The notes beneath the pieces are model-generated. The model was not told the origin of the DNA. It saw only the letters and a program-made list of their open reading frames with translations, and did not search any database. The position numbers were made by a program, and so were the translations under genes. 52,564 nucleotides of DNA, from assembly GCF_000375405.1 (NCBI RefSeq), contig NZ_AQWS01000020.1, positions 1 to 52,564 on the forward strand, in the 5' to 3' direction. This DNA comes from Bacteroides propionicifaciens DSM 19291 = JCM 14649. Lineage in GTDB: Bacteria; Bacteroidota; Bacteroidia; Bacteroidales; Bacteroidaceae. Shown here in pieces: positions 36,013-45,316 of the stretch (position 1 is its first letter; each line of letters starts with the position of its first letter).

Positions 36013-38139
36013 ATGATTAACCCAATTGTTAAAACGATCGAGCTAGGTGATGGAAGAACAATCACGCTCGAGACGGGAAAGTTGGCAAAACAGGCAGATG
36101 GTGCTGTAATGTTACGCATGGGTAACACCATGATGTTAGCTACTGTTTGTGCCGCTAAAGATGCAGTTCCCGGAACAGATTTTATGCCACTTCAGGTAGA
36201 GTATAAAGAAAAATTCTCTGCTTTTGGACGCTTTCCTGGTGGTTTCACAAGAAGAGAAGGTAGAGCCTCTGATTCTGAAATCCTTACTTGCCGCTTAGTT
36301 GACCGCGCTCTACGTCCCCTATTCCCAGACGACTACCACGCTGATGTATTTGTAAACATTACGCTTTATTCAGCTGATGGTGTTGATATGCCAGATGCAC
36401 TTGCTGGACTTGCTGCCTCAGCAGCTTTAGCAGTGTCTGATATACCTTTCAATGGCCCTATCTCTGAAGCACGTGTTGCACGTGTGAATGGAGAGTTTGT
36501 GGTTAACCCAACATTCCAACAACTTGAACAAGCCGACATGGACGTTATGGTAGCTGCTACCTATGAAAACATCATGATGGTTGAAGGTGAAATGGATGAG
36601 GTTTCAGAAGCCGAATTGTTAGAAGCAATGAAAGTTGCTCACGAAGCAATTAAAGTACATTGCAAAGTTCAAATGGAACTAGCAGAAGCTGTTGGCTCAA
36701 CTGTAAAACGCACATATTGCCACGAAGAAAACGACGAAGAACTTCGTCAACTTGTTCACGATGCTTGTTACGACAAAGCATATGCTGTAGCAGCTTCAAG
36801 CAACAACAACAAACACGAGAGAGGTGATGCTTTTGAGGCTATTAAAGCTGAATTCAAAGCTCAATACGACGAAGAAAAGCTTTCTGAGAAAGAAGGTTTG
36901 ATCAATAAATATTACCACGATGTAGAGAAAGAAGCTATGCGTCGTTGTATTTTAGATGAAGGAAAACGTCTTGACGGACGTGAAACAAGCCAAATTCGTC
37001 CTATCTGGAGCGAAGTTGATTGTCTTCCTGGACCTCACGGTTCATCTATCTTCACTAGAGGTGAGACTCAAGCACTTTGTACTGTTACATTAGGTACAAA
37101 ATCGGACGAAAAAATCATCGATGATGTACTTTTCCACGGTAAAGAACGCTTCTTACTTCATTATAACTTCCCTCCATTCTCAACAGGTGACGCAAGAGCA
37201 CAAAGAGGTGTAGGACGTAGAGAGATTGGTCACGGTAACCTTGCTCACAGAGCACTTAAAGGTATGATCCCTGACAACTACCCATACGTTATTCGTTTGA
37301 TCTCTGATATCCTTGAATCAAACGGTTCGTCTTCAATGGCAACAGTTTGTGGTGGTACTCTAGCGCTTATGGACACAGGTGTGCCTATTAAGAAGCCAGT
37401 ATCGGGTATCGCTATGGGATTAATCAAAAACACAGGTGAAGATAAATTTGCTGTACTTTCTGATATTCTTGGAGACGAAGATCACTTAGGTGATATGGAC
37501 TTCAAGGTAACAGGTACAAAAGATGGTATCACAGCTACTCAAATGGATATTAAAGTAGATGGTTTGTCATTCGACATTCTAGAAGCTGCTTTAAGACAAG
37601 CTAGAGAAGGCCGTTTACACATCCTAGGCAAGATGGTTGAAACTATGGATGCTCCTCGTGAGGATCTTAAAGACCACTCTCCACGAATTGAAAGCATCCG
37701 AATTCCTAAAGAATTCATTGGTGCAATCATTGGCCCTGGTGGTAAAATCATTCAAAGCATGCAAGAAGAAACTGGCGCTACTATCTCTATCGAAGAAGTT
37801 GATGGTGAAGGTCGCGTAGAAATATCTGGTACAAACAAAAAATGTATTGATGACGCAGTTTCTATAATCAAAGGTATTGTATCTGTACCAGAAGTTGGTG
37901 AAGTATACAAAGGTAAAATCCGCTCAATCATGCCTTATGGAGCTTTCGTTGAATTCCTTCCAGGAAAAGACGGACTTCTTCATATCTCTGAAATCGCATG
38001 GGAAAGACTTGAAAAAGTTGAAGATGCAGGTTTGCACGAGAATGATACGATCGATGTTAAGCTAATTGACGTAGACAAGAAAACTGGTAAGTTTAAACTT
38101 TCACGTAAAGTACTTCTAGAGCGTCCAGAAAAGGACTAG
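36013..38139 (+). CDS. pnp: Polyribonucleotide nucleotidyltransferase (PNPase)
   Basis: Phosphorolytic 3'-5' exoribonuclease of 708 residues, a trimer in RNA decay. Two RNase PH domains: the first has [20 protein letters not shown], the second has [15 protein letters not shown] and [20 protein letters not shown], with the catalytic Asp region near [16 protein letters not shown]. The KH domain (about 560-620) contains [18 protein letters not shown], and the S1 domain contains [15 protein letters not shown] and [10 protein letters not shown]. Full length; a perfect hairpin follows. Confidence 0.96.
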   Translation: MINPIVKTIELGDGRTITLETGKLAKQADGAVMLRMGNTMMLATVCAAKDAVPGTDFMPLQVEYKEKFSAFGRFPGGFTRREGRASDSEILTCRLVDRALRPLFPDDYHADVFVNITLYSADGVDMPDALAGLAASAALAVSDIPFNGPISEARVARVNGEFVVNPTFQQLEQADMDVMVAATYENIMMVEGEMDEVSEAELLEAMKVAHEAIKVHCKVQMELAEAVGSTVKRTYCHEENDEELRQLVHDACYDKAYAVAASSNNNKHERGDAFEAIKAEFKAQYDEEKLSEKEGLINKYYHDVEKEAMRRCILDEGKRLDGRETSQIRPIWSEVDCLPGPHGSSIFTRGETQALCTVTLGTKSDEKIIDDVLFHGKERFLLHYNFPPFSTGDARAQRGVGRREIGHGNLAHRALKGMIPDNYPYVIRLISDILESNGSSSMATVCGGTLALMDTGVPIKKPVSGIAMGLIKNTGEDKFAVLSDILGDEDHLGDMDFKVTGTKDGITATQMDIKVDGLSFDILEAALRQAREGRLHILGKMVETMDAPREDLKDHSPRIESIRIPKEFIGAIIGPGGKIIQSMQEETGATISIEEVDGEGRVEISGTNKKCIDDAVSIIKGIVSVPEVGEVYKGKIRSIMPYGAFVEFLPGKDGLLHISEIAWERLEKVEDAGLHENDTIDVKLIDVDKKTGKFKLSRKVLLERPEKD

Positions 38140-38162
38140 TCAACTCAAATTGATATATAAAG

Positions 38163-38200
38163 ATAAAGCCTCACTTTTAGTTAAGTGAGGCTTTATTATT
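38163..38200. terminator. Hairpin between convergent pnp and buk
   Basis: A 14-bp perfect stem (38163-38176 with 38183-38196) over a TTAGTT loop, followed by a T-rich tail. It can serve both converging genes. Confidence 0.8.
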
Positions 38201-38231
38201 TTGTGATATTGCTTAGGCTATAATACCTAGT

Positions 38232-39293
38232 CTATTCGTATTCGATAATAGGCAATTCACCAGTCAAAGCACCATAAGCATTAAGTGCCAAAGCCTCCAA
38301 CTCGTCTTCACCAGGATAAACATGAATAGGTGCGATAAACTCAATCTTGGGGCATAGTCGCTCAATTACATAATCGGAATGTGATAACCCACCCGTAAGC
38401 AATATAGCATCAACACGACCATTTAATACTGTTGAAGCACCACCAATGGCTTTGGCTACATTATAGATCATCGCCTCACAGATGAGCTGGGCTTTCTTAT
38501 CTCCCGCTTCAATCATAAGTTCAATCTCAATCATATCTGTAGAGCCTAAATGGGCTGCCAAGCCTGCTTGTCCAGATATTCTTTTTTTTAGGTCTTCACG
38601 GGTATATTGCCCACTAAAACAAAGATCCACAAGCTGACCTGCGGGCAATGTTCCAGCACGTTCAGGAGAAAAAGGACCTTCACCATTGAGTGTATTGTTC
38701 ACATCGACTACACGGCCCAACTTATGGGTACCGACAGAAATTCCACCTCCCAAATGACAAACAATGAGATTGAGCTCTTCATACTTTCGGCTTTGTTCTT
38801 TGGCAAAGCGACGAGCAATAGCCTTTTGATTAAGTGCATGAAAAATAGATATACGAGGTAATAAAGGAGAACCCGAAATTCGAGCCACATCATCCAACTC
38901 ATCGACCACACCTGGATCAGCAATAAATGCTTTACAGCCGGGAATACTTTGAGCAAGTTCGGATGCTATTAGACATCCCAAATTACAAGCATGAGTCCGC
39001 TTTGCATTAATTGTGTCCCGAAGCATTGCCTGGTTTATGGTATATACTCCCCCACAGATTGGTTTTACCAACCCTCCTCTACCAATTACAGCATCAAACT
39101 GAAAAGGAATATTATTTTGCTTTAACTCCTCAAGCACTAAGGTTTTTCGAAAATGATATTGGTCTGTAACTCGCTCAAACTTGGCTAGACTAGAGATCTC
39201 GTGGGGTATCTTTTTCACTAGAATTGGGGTAGTATCATCGTACACAGCCATCTTTGTTGATGTCGAGCCTGGATTTATTGCTAAAATTCTCAT
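38232..39293 (-). CDS. buk: Butyrate kinase
   Basis: ASKHA-fold acyl-phosphate kinase of 353 residues that makes ATP from butyryl phosphate, or from branched-chain acyl phosphates. The N-terminal phosphate loop is LAINPGSTSTKMAVYDD. Further signatures are VIGRGGLVKPICGGVY, CHLGGGISVG and ILLTGGLSHSDYVIE near the C terminus. It follows ptb by 15 bp and completes that pathway. Acetate kinase is similar in fold but longer and differs at these motifs. Confidence 0.93.
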   Translation of the reverse strand: MRILAINPGSTSTKMAVYDDTTPILVKKIPHEISSLAKFERVTDQYHFRKTLVLEELKQNNIPFQFDAVIGRGGLVKPICGGVYTINQAMLRDTINAKRTHACNLGCLIASELAQSIPGCKAFIADPGVVDELDDVARISGSPLLPRISIFHALNQKAIARRFAKEQSRKYEELNLIVCHLGGGISVGTHKLGRVVDVNNTLNGEGPFSPERAGTLPAGQLVDLCFSGQYTREDLKKRISGQAGLAAHLGSTDMIEIELMIEAGDKKAQLICEAMIYNVAKAIGGASTVLNGRVDAILLTGGLSHSDYVIERLCPKIEFIAPIHVYPGEDELEALALNAYGALTGELPIIEYE

Positions 39294-39308
39294 AAAGTTA
39301 TATTTGAT

Positions 39309-40214
39309 CTAATGAGTCAGGCAAGCTAAAGCTATACTATTGTATTTAGTTTGAGCTGAATCACTACGTGATGTAATAATTATAGGGCAATCTGTACCCA
39401 TTAACAGACCTGCCATTTCGGCTTGGCCAAATAGAGTTACACTCTTATAGAAGACATTAGCCGACTCAATACTTGCAAAGAGAAGAGCATCCGCCTGCCC
39501 ATTCAAGGGGGATTCAATTCCTTTTATTGCAGCAGCTTCGGAGCTACATGCTGTAAATAAATCCAATGGCCCATCGAGTACTACCTTACCAAAAGCTCCA
39601 GTTTTGGACTCTTGAACAAGTTGCTCACATTCCAGACTATAGGGGAATTTAGAGTCAACCTTTTCGGTAAAGTGCACTAACGCAACGCGAGGAACTTCTA
39701 AACCAAACTTATGACAAGTATTTACCATATAACCAAGCATTGCCCTTCTTTGTTCAAGCGTTGGGTAGGGAATTACAGCCGCATCCATAAAAAAAAGCAA
39801 ATGCTCATAAGTCGGTATTTCAGCTAACGAAAGATGAGTCAAAACACGCCCACTGGGTAGCAGACCTGTATGCTTGTTTAACACCACACGCAGTAGATTA
39901 TCGGTGTTAATTATTCCCTTCATTAAGATGTCAGCTTTACCCTGATGAATTAGCTCTACAGCCTGCTTAGCTGCCTGATCAGCATCTGATATGTCAATAA
40001 ACTGTACCGAATCGGGAAATTCGGAGAATATAGGGTACGATTCTACCTCACTTTTTGGACCCACCATGATGACCTCAATAAAACCTTCACGGATGGCAGC
40101 TGAAATTGCTTCTTGCGAGTGCGAATCGACACCGCAAATTAGGGCTACCCGTTTTTTTATTTTACTAGCCTTAAGACAATCAACCACCATCTTAAAGTTT
40201 TTCATAATATCCAT
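39309..40214 (-). CDS. ptb: Phosphate butyryltransferase
   Basis: 301-residue enzyme that swaps CoA of butyryl-CoA for phosphate. The sequence shows ALICGVDSHSQEAISAA near the N terminus, ADILMKGIINTDNLLRVVLN (the family loop) and a C-terminal AEMAGLLMGTDCPIIITSRS. With buk directly downstream it forms the acyl-phosphate route from acyl-CoA to acid plus ATP. No butyryl-CoA synthesis genes are in the window, so the physiological acid may be butyrate, isobutyrate or isovalerate. ATG at 40205 is an alternative start three codons in. Confidence 0.92.
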   Translation of the reverse strand: MDIMKNFKMVVDCLKASKIKKRVALICGVDSHSQEAISAAIREGFIEVIMVGPKSEVESYPIFSEFPDSVQFIDISDADQAAKQAVELIHQGKADILMKGIINTDNLLRVVLNKHTGLLPSGRVLTHLSLAEIPTYEHLLFFMDAAVIPYPTLEQRRAMLGYMVNTCHKFGLEVPRVALVHFTEKVDSKFPYSLECEQLVQESKTGAFGKVVLDGPLDLFTACSSEAAAIKGIESPLNGQADALLFASIESANVFYKSVTLFGQAEMAGLLMGTDCPIIITSRSDSAQTKYNSIALACLTH

Positions 40215-40389
40215 AATTTTAGCTATGTTTTAAACAAATATCTAAAAAATAGACGAATTAACCTTTACGATTACGATATTTCTCTTTGCTATAGTAACTT
40301 GCATAGGAGTATCCGAAAATGATACTTTGTAATTTAAGCGATGTAATAGAGGGTTAATCAAGCCCTAAGAACGTTTCACTGAATTAAGC

Positions 40390-41298
40390 ATGAGTCAAAT
40401 ATTACCAACTCCACTACAAGTAGGAGACAAAGTACTAATCATATCCCCGGCAGGTAAAATTGATAAATTACTACTCAAGGGGCTCAAAGATCGTCTTCTA
40501 AAGTGGGGGCTATTCCCTATCGTTGGGAAGCATGCTGCAGCCAAATCAAGCTCATTTGCAGGAACAATAAAACAACGATTAGCCGATTTACAATACGGCT
40601 TAGACAACTCCCTAATAAAAGCTATATTTTGTAGTAGAGGGGGGTATGGCTGCATACAACTCATAGATAAATTAAACTTTACGAAATTCAAGAAAAGCCC
40701 CAAGTGGCTAGTTGGGTTTAGTGATATCACTGTGCTACACTCATTATTCTTAACCCAAGGCTATGCATCCTTACATGCACCTATGGCTAGGCATTTAACG
40801 GTTGAGCCCAAAGACGATATAGCTGCTGCACTGATGCAGAAGGTACTATTTGGCAGCCCACTAAACTACCTCTTCAAAGCACATAAACACAATAAAGAAG
40901 GAGTTGCTCGAGCAGTTTTAAAAGGTGGAAATCTCTCCATACTTGAGAGCTTGAATAAAACACCGCTTGAAACAACCCCCGAAGGAACTATTTTATACCT
41001 AGAGGATGTCAACGTAAGTCCAAACACTGTACAACGCATGTTCTATCAACTTAAGCTTAGCGGAACACTGGAAAAACTCTCGGGTCTAATTATCGGCCAG
41101 TTCACCGACAACTTCAGCAGTTCAAATATTAGTAAAGAGGTGTATAAAGCCATATATCCAATCATTAATGAATTATCATGCCCCGTATGTTTTGATTTCC
41201 CCATTGGCCATGCAACACAGAACTACCCCTTAATAAATGGAGCAACTGCTGAACTACGAGTAAGCAAGAACACAGTAGAACTGATTTTTGAAGCATAA
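40390..41298 (+). CDS. LD-carboxypeptidase (peptidase family S66)
   Basis: 302 residues. It removes the terminal D-alanine from L,D-linked muropeptides during wall recycling, or cleaves related amides as MccF does. The nucleophile region is WLVGFSDITVLH (Ser in GFSD). FCSRGGYGCIQLID precedes it, and the C-terminal half has LYLEDVNVSPNTVQRM (Glu of the triad) and FPIGHATQNYPL (His), all in S66 order. It has no signal peptide, so it is cytoplasmic. It is divergent from ptb across 175 bp with no clear promoter match. Confidence 0.9.
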   Translation: MSQILPTPLQVGDKVLIISPAGKIDKLLLKGLKDRLLKWGLFPIVGKHAAAKSSSFAGTIKQRLADLQYGLDNSLIKAIFCSRGGYGCIQLIDKLNFTKFKKSPKWLVGFSDITVLHSLFLTQGYASLHAPMARHLTVEPKDDIAAALMQKVLFGSPLNYLFKAHKHNKEGVARAVLKGGNLSILESLNKTPLETTPEGTILYLEDVNVSPNTVQRMFYQLKLSGTLEKLSGLIIGQFTDNFSSSNISKEVYKAIYPIINELSCPVCFDFPIGHATQNYPLINGATAELRVSKNTVELIFEA

Positions 41299-41324
41299 AA
41301 TTCATCTATTTGAATGAAATTAAG

Positions 41325-41332
41325 TAAATTTG
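41325..41332 (+). promoter_or_regulatory. Candidate -7 box for the M28 lipoprotein gene
   Basis: TAAATTTG fits TAnnTTTG and ends 21 bp before the ATG at 41354. It overlaps an upstream TTG at 41330, which argues against that codon as the start. Confidence 0.4.
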
Positions 41333-41353
41333 AGCATCTTCAAAAATGTAAGT

Positions 41354-42376
41354 ATGAATAAAATAAGTAAAACCTTTATCATAGGACTACTTCCTATGGC
41401 ACTTCTAGCCTGCGGTAATAGCAACAAGAAAGCCAATAGTGAAGCAGCTGATTCAAATGCTTTAGGGGCAGAAAAAGAGATTCAAGTGGAAATTCCTGCT
41501 TTTGATGCCGATAGCGCATACCATTATATTGACAAGCAAGTGAGTTTTGGACCTCGAGTACCAAATACTAAAGCTCATCAAGCTTGTGCCGATTATTTAA
41601 CATCTCAACTCGAAGCGTTTGGAGCTGTAGTGTTTCGTCAAGATTTCGATGCTATAGCCTACGATGGCACGATTCTCAAATCAAGTAATATCATTGGAGC
41701 GTATAATCCCGAATCTAAACGCAGAATAGCGTTATTTGCACATTGGGATACTCGACCTTGGGCAGACAACGATCCAAACCCCAAAAACCACCATAATCCA
41801 GTACTTGGAGCCAACGATGGTGGAAGTGGTGTAGGTGTTCTGCTCGAAGTGGCTCGCCAGATCAATATCAAACAACCTGCATTAGGAATAGATATTATCC
41901 TTTTTGACGCCGAAGACTACGGCTCACCAACCTTTTACAAAGGAGTGCAACGTGAAGATCATTGGTGTCTAGGCTCACAATATTGGAGTAGAGTGCCACA
42001 TGTACCCAACTATACAGCTCGTTTCGGAATCTTGCTCGACATGGTCGGTGGTAAAGATGCTACATTCTACCAAGAGGGTTATTCTCTCTACTTTGCGAAG
42101 AAACTAACCAAAAAGGTTTGGAATAAAGCCCACCAATTGGGTTACAATAAATATTTCATTGACCAAGAAGGAGGTACCATTGTTGATGACCACCTGTTTG
42201 TGAACAAAATCACCAACATAAAGACCATCGATATTATCCCTTACTTCCCTAATAATGAACAATCAAGTTTTGGAGATGTTTGGCATACTGTAAATGACGA
42301 CATGGAGCATATCAGTAAAGAAACACTCAAAGCAGTAGGGCAAACTGTTCTAGCTGTTATTTATGAAGAAAAATAA
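41354..42376 (+). CDS. M28-family lipoprotein, glutaminyl-peptide cyclotransferase-like
   Basis: 340 residues starting MNKISKTFIIGLLPMALLAC, a lipoprotein signal with the lipobox Cys. The zinc-peptidase fold shows ALFAHWDTRPWADND, GANDGGSGVGVLLEVAR (metal Asp), LFDAEDYG (Glu) and WHTVNDDMEHISKE (His). In this subgroup the HWDTRPW and AEDYG motifs point to a glutaminyl cyclase, which forms pyroglutamate at the N terminus of exported proteins, rather than to an aminopeptidase. In Bacteroidota many exported proteins have a Gln after the signal site, so the role fits. The sufE start overlaps or closely follows. Confidence 0.85.
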   Translation: MNKISKTFIIGLLPMALLACGNSNKKANSEAADSNALGAEKEIQVEIPAFDADSAYHYIDKQVSFGPRVPNTKAHQACADYLTSQLEAFGAVVFRQDFDAIAYDGTILKSSNIIGAYNPESKRRIALFAHWDTRPWADNDPNPKNHHNPVLGANDGGSGVGVLLEVARQINIKQPALGIDIILFDAEDYGSPTFYKGVQREDHWCLGSQYWSRVPHVPNYTARFGILLDMVGGKDATFYQEGYSLYFAKKLTKKVWNKAHQLGYNKYFIDQEGGTIVDDHLFVNKITNIKTIDIIPYFPNNEQSSFGDVWHTVNDDMEHISKETLKAVGQTVLAVIYEEK

Positions 42377-42383
42377 AAAGACT

Positions 42384-42815
42384 ATGACAATAGAAGAATT
42401 GCAAGAAGAAGTTATAGAAGAATTTAGTGACTTTGACGATTGGATGGATCGCTACCAACTCCTAATCGACCTAGGAAATGATGTTCCACCTTTGGACCCA
42501 AAGTATAAGACAGAACAAAACCTTATTCAGGGATGTCAAAGCCGAGTATGGTTACAAGCCGACTTAGTGGACGGTAACATCATTTATCAAGCCGAGAGCG
42601 ATGCTTTAATCGTAAAGGGAATTGTAGCACTATTAATGCGTGTACTCTCGGGACATACCCCCGATGAAATACTTAATGCCAACTTACATTTTATAGATGA
42701 TATCGGCCTTAAAGAACATTTATCGCCTACCCGCAGCAACGGATTACTTGCTATGGTTAAACAGATGAGAATCTATGCATTGGCCTTCAAAGCAAAACAA
42801 GAATCAGCACAATAA
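42384..42815 (+). CDS. sufE: SufE family Fe-S assembly / sulfur acceptor protein
   Basis: 143 residues from the start MTIEELQEEVIEEFSDFDDW. It accepts sulfur from the SufS cysteine desulfurase. The acceptor cysteine is in NLIQGCQSRVWL near residue 50. An ATG at 42363 would add seven lysine-rich residues and overlap the previous gene by 14 bp; I prefer 42384 because family members begin at MTI, but either is possible. No suf operon is adjacent. It is coupled to the M28 lipoprotein gene. Confidence 0.9.
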   Translation: MTIEELQEEVIEEFSDFDDWMDRYQLLIDLGNDVPPLDPKYKTEQNLIQGCQSRVWLQADLVDGNIIYQAESDALIVKGIVALLMRVLSGHTPDEILNANLHFIDDIGLKEHLSPTRSNGLLAMVKQMRIYALAFKAKQESAQ

Positions 42816-42819
42816 AACT

Positions 42820-42856
42820 AAAAGAGCAATGAATTAAATTTTTCATTGCTCTTTTT
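42820..42856. terminator. Hairpin between convergent sufE and the CPBP protease
   Basis: A 13-bp perfect stem (AAAGAGCAATGAA with TTCATTGCTCTTT) over an 8-base A/T loop, followed by T on the plus strand and A's complement on the other; it can serve both genes. Confidence 0.8.
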
Positions 42857-42858
42857 GA

Positions 42859-43677
42859 TTATATCAATTCCTCATTTTTTTGTTTGAGATGTCTTGACCG
42901 CAGCGACAGTTTTTTTGCTAAAAGAACAAAGACAAGGAGCAAAAATAGAGCAATATAAATGCCCCAAGGATGATTCAGTGAAAACAACTGGTCTTCGATG
43001 AAGTCGATATTTTCACCCTTTTCTTGACTCAAGTAAAGTGCAAGAACAAAGTATCCATTATTAAAGATATGAAGTAGGGTTGAAGGTACAATACTTCCCG
43101 ACTGATAGTAGAGCCAACCAAACACAAGGCCCAACAAGGTCGCACCTAAAATCTGCACAGGCTCACCGTGCAAAGAGCCAAAGACAAGTGATGAAATTAG
43201 CACAGCTATAATCGGCTTGGTTTGTTCAGAAATAGCCTCAATCATAACTCGTCTAAAGATAAGCTCTTCAACAATAGGCACAAGAATTACCACACCAAAT
43301 ATTCCAATAAAACCCGAATCCAAAATAAACTTGCTTTTCTGAAGTAAATCTGCTTGAGAATCGACCAGTGCAGATAGCACAAAGCTATTTAAAACTATAC
43401 CCAAAAAACCTAGAAAAATAAGTCCAATGCAGAAGAGCAAAGGTAAAGATCGGATCCGATCGGGAATTCCACGAATGGGTCTCCAAAAATAGAGGGCTAT
43501 TAAGATAATTATCGAACTAATTAAGGTCGTATACCCCAATAGGATTCCGTTACTCAGCACTACATCAGGTTCGGACCCAAATATAGCCTCATAGCCAACA
43601 CGAAATAAAACAATGACTATAAACTTAATAGCAACAAACAAAACAAGAGCTAAAATAGCTTTTCCCCAACCTTTCAT
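42859..43677 (-). CDS. CPBP family intramembrane metalloprotease (CAAX protease/Abi)
   Basis: 272 residues with about eight membrane helices. The catalytic motifs are VPIVEELIFRRVMIEA (EExxxR), VFGSLHGEPVQ (first His region) and LLHIFNNGYF (HxxxN), as in Rce1-like and Abi proteases. In bacteria such enzymes are linked to bacteriocin immunity or membrane protein processing; the substrate is unknown. The C terminus is basic (KLSLRSRHLKQKNEEL). The gene ends just past the hairpin it shares with sufE, and ribF lies 65 bp away on the same strand. Confidence 0.9.
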   Translation of the reverse strand: MKGWGKAILALVLFVAIKFIVIVLFRVGYEAIFGSEPDVVLSNGILLGYTTLISSIIILIALYFWRPIRGIPDRIRSLPLLFCIGLIFLGFLGIVLNSFVLSALVDSQADLLQKSKFILDSGFIGIFGVVILVPIVEELIFRRVMIEAISEQTKPIIAVLISSLVFGSLHGEPVQILGATLLGLVFGWLYYQSGSIVPSTLLHIFNNGYFVLALYLSQEKGENIDFIEDQLFSLNHPWGIYIALFLLLVFVLLAKKLSLRSRHLKQKNEELI

Positions 43678-43742
43678 GTAGCCTAGTATTTTATCCTATA
43701 AAGAAATCAATTATCATAACACGACCAAACAAAACAGGCTTA

Positions 43743-44678
43743 TTAGTCAGCCTGAGACAGCTTCTCAACAGCCAAACAATCAATATGAAGTTGCTCTACT
43801 AGCGCATCAAGAGATGCAAATTTAACCTCATCACGGAGTCGCTTTTTAAATAATAATGTCATCTGCTGATCGTAAATATCACCTTTAAACCCTAATATAT
43901 TAACTTCAATACTGCGCATGGCAAAGTCATCTACAGTGGGGCGGTTACCTATATTAAGCATACCCCAGTATAACTTATCGTCCCTATCAAGAATCACTTG
44001 AACAGCATAAACACCATCTTTAGGGACAATCTTCTCACTGTGATCGACACGAATATTTGCAGTAGGGAAACCTATTGTACGACCCAGTTGTTTGCCCTTT
44101 ATTACAGTTCCTCTTAAGCTATAAGAATAACCTAGTATAGGCTCCACAAGCTCAATTTCACCTTGCTGAATATAATTACGAATAAGAGAAGAACTCACAT
44201 CTACCGAATCGGCAGGCAAAGCTTCAGCCTGAACAATATCTATTCCCAACTCACGCCCATAACGACAATAATCCTCAAAACCTTCAGAGCGGTTATAACC
44301 AAAGCGATGATCGTATCCGATGATTAAGACTTTAACATTAAACTTATCAAGCAGAATTTGCTCCATAAATTCCTTAGCCGTAAGTTTTGATAAACCTAGA
44401 GTAAACTCCACCAAAAAGCAATAGTCAATTTCAGTATGCCTAAGCAGGTTTAGTTTTTCGTCAATAGGGGCCAGCAAAGGAATTTTTCTTTCAGGAAAAA
44501 TAACCTCAGTAGGCGAAACAGGAAATGTTAGCAAGGCAGACTTCAACCCTCTTTGTATAGCCACACGCTTAACTTGGTCTATTAAATAGATATGACCACG
44601 GTGGACACCATCAAAGAAACCAATACTTGCCACACATGGCTGGGGCAAAACAGTTGATTGATTATCTATAATTAGCAT
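43743..44678 (-). CDS. ribF: Bifunctional riboflavin kinase / FAD synthetase
   Basis: 311 residues. The N-terminal FMN adenylyltransferase domain has ASIGFFDGVHRGHIYLI (HxGH-type nucleotidyl-transfer site) and VLIIGYDHRFGYNRS. The C-terminal riboflavin kinase domain has GRTIGFPTANIRVD and GVYAVQV, followed by YWGMLNIGNRPTV and the catalytic glutamate in SIEVNILGFKGDIYDQ. It makes FMN and FAD in the cytoplasm. It starts 6 bp after the HAD-phosphatase gene, so they are likely cotranscribed. Confidence 0.95.
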   Translation of the reverse strand: MLIIDNQSTVLPQPCVASIGFFDGVHRGHIYLIDQVKRVAIQRGLKSALLTFPVSPTEVIFPERKIPLLAPIDEKLNLLRHTEIDYCFLVEFTLGLSKLTAKEFMEQILLDKFNVKVLIIGYDHRFGYNRSEGFEDYCRYGRELGIDIVQAEALPADSVDVSSSLIRNYIQQGEIELVEPILGYSYSLRGTVIKGKQLGRTIGFPTANIRVDHSEKIVPKDGVYAVQVILDRDDKLYWGMLNIGNRPTVDDFAMRSIEVNILGFKGDIYDQQMTLLFKKRLRDEVKFASLDALVEQLHIDCLAVEKLSQAD

Positions 44679-44684
44679 AAATAG

Positions 44685-45314
44685 TTATTCAATATTAAAT
44701 AAGAAACTCCAATCCTCGTTGAGTTTGGGTGTATATGTAAGCATCCCAAGTTTTTCAGCAGCATCGGTATTTTCTTTTTTGTCATCTATGAAAAAAGTTT
44801 CAGCAGCATCAATATTAGCATCACTCAAAACAAACTCAAAGACACTTTCCTCAGGTTTGCATTTCTGTAAACGAAAAGAGAGGTACTCGTGTTCGAAAAA
44901 ATCTTCATGGGTAAAGCCTTTGTACCGAAAGAGATTTTCCAATGCCCATTCCCAATGAATCGTATTTGTATTGCTAAGCAGATAAACAATAAGATGTGAC
45001 CTAAGTTCAAGAAGCAAATCGAGTTTATATTCAGGAATATCAATTAGCATGGCATTCCAAGCAGAATCAATTTGTTGATCGCTGGCTTCACTGAGAATAG
45101 GATAAAGCAGACGCAAACGATCTCTAAACTCAATATCACTAATTGCACCACATTCAAATTGGTGGTAAATAGTCATAAAATCGGGGTTAGAGAACATCTC
45201 TTCTGCCCCAGAAACTCCTAAGGCTTTAAAATATTGAACCGTTCTATTCAAATCGGTATTAATTAAAACACCACCTAAGTCAAAAACAACATTACGTATG
45301 CTACTATTTACCAT
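44685..45314 (-). CDS. HAD-superfamily phosphatase
   Basis: 209 residues of the HAD subfamily IA type. Motif I is VVFDLGGVLINTD; the usual second Asp of DxDG is replaced by Gly, as is common in the FDLGGVL subgroup of phosphatases. Motif II is YLLSNTNTIHW, the lysine is in RLQKCKPEESVF, and motif IV is FFIDDKKENTDAAEKLGM. The substrate cannot be told, but a sugar phosphate or nucleotide is most likely. It sits between ribF (6 bp) and the Ca2+ ATPase gene (2 bp before it) on the same strand. Confidence 0.88.
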   Translation of the reverse strand: MVNSSIRNVVFDLGGVLINTDLNRTVQYFKALGVSGAEEMFSNPDFMTIYHQFECGAISDIEFRDRLRLLYPILSEASDQQIDSAWNAMLIDIPEYKLDLLLELRSHLIVYLLSNTNTIHWEWALENLFRYKGFTHEDFFEHEYLSFRLQKCKPEESVFEFVLSDANIDAAETFFIDDKKENTDAAEKLGMLTYTPKLNEDWSFLFNIE

Positions 45315-45316
45315 GC

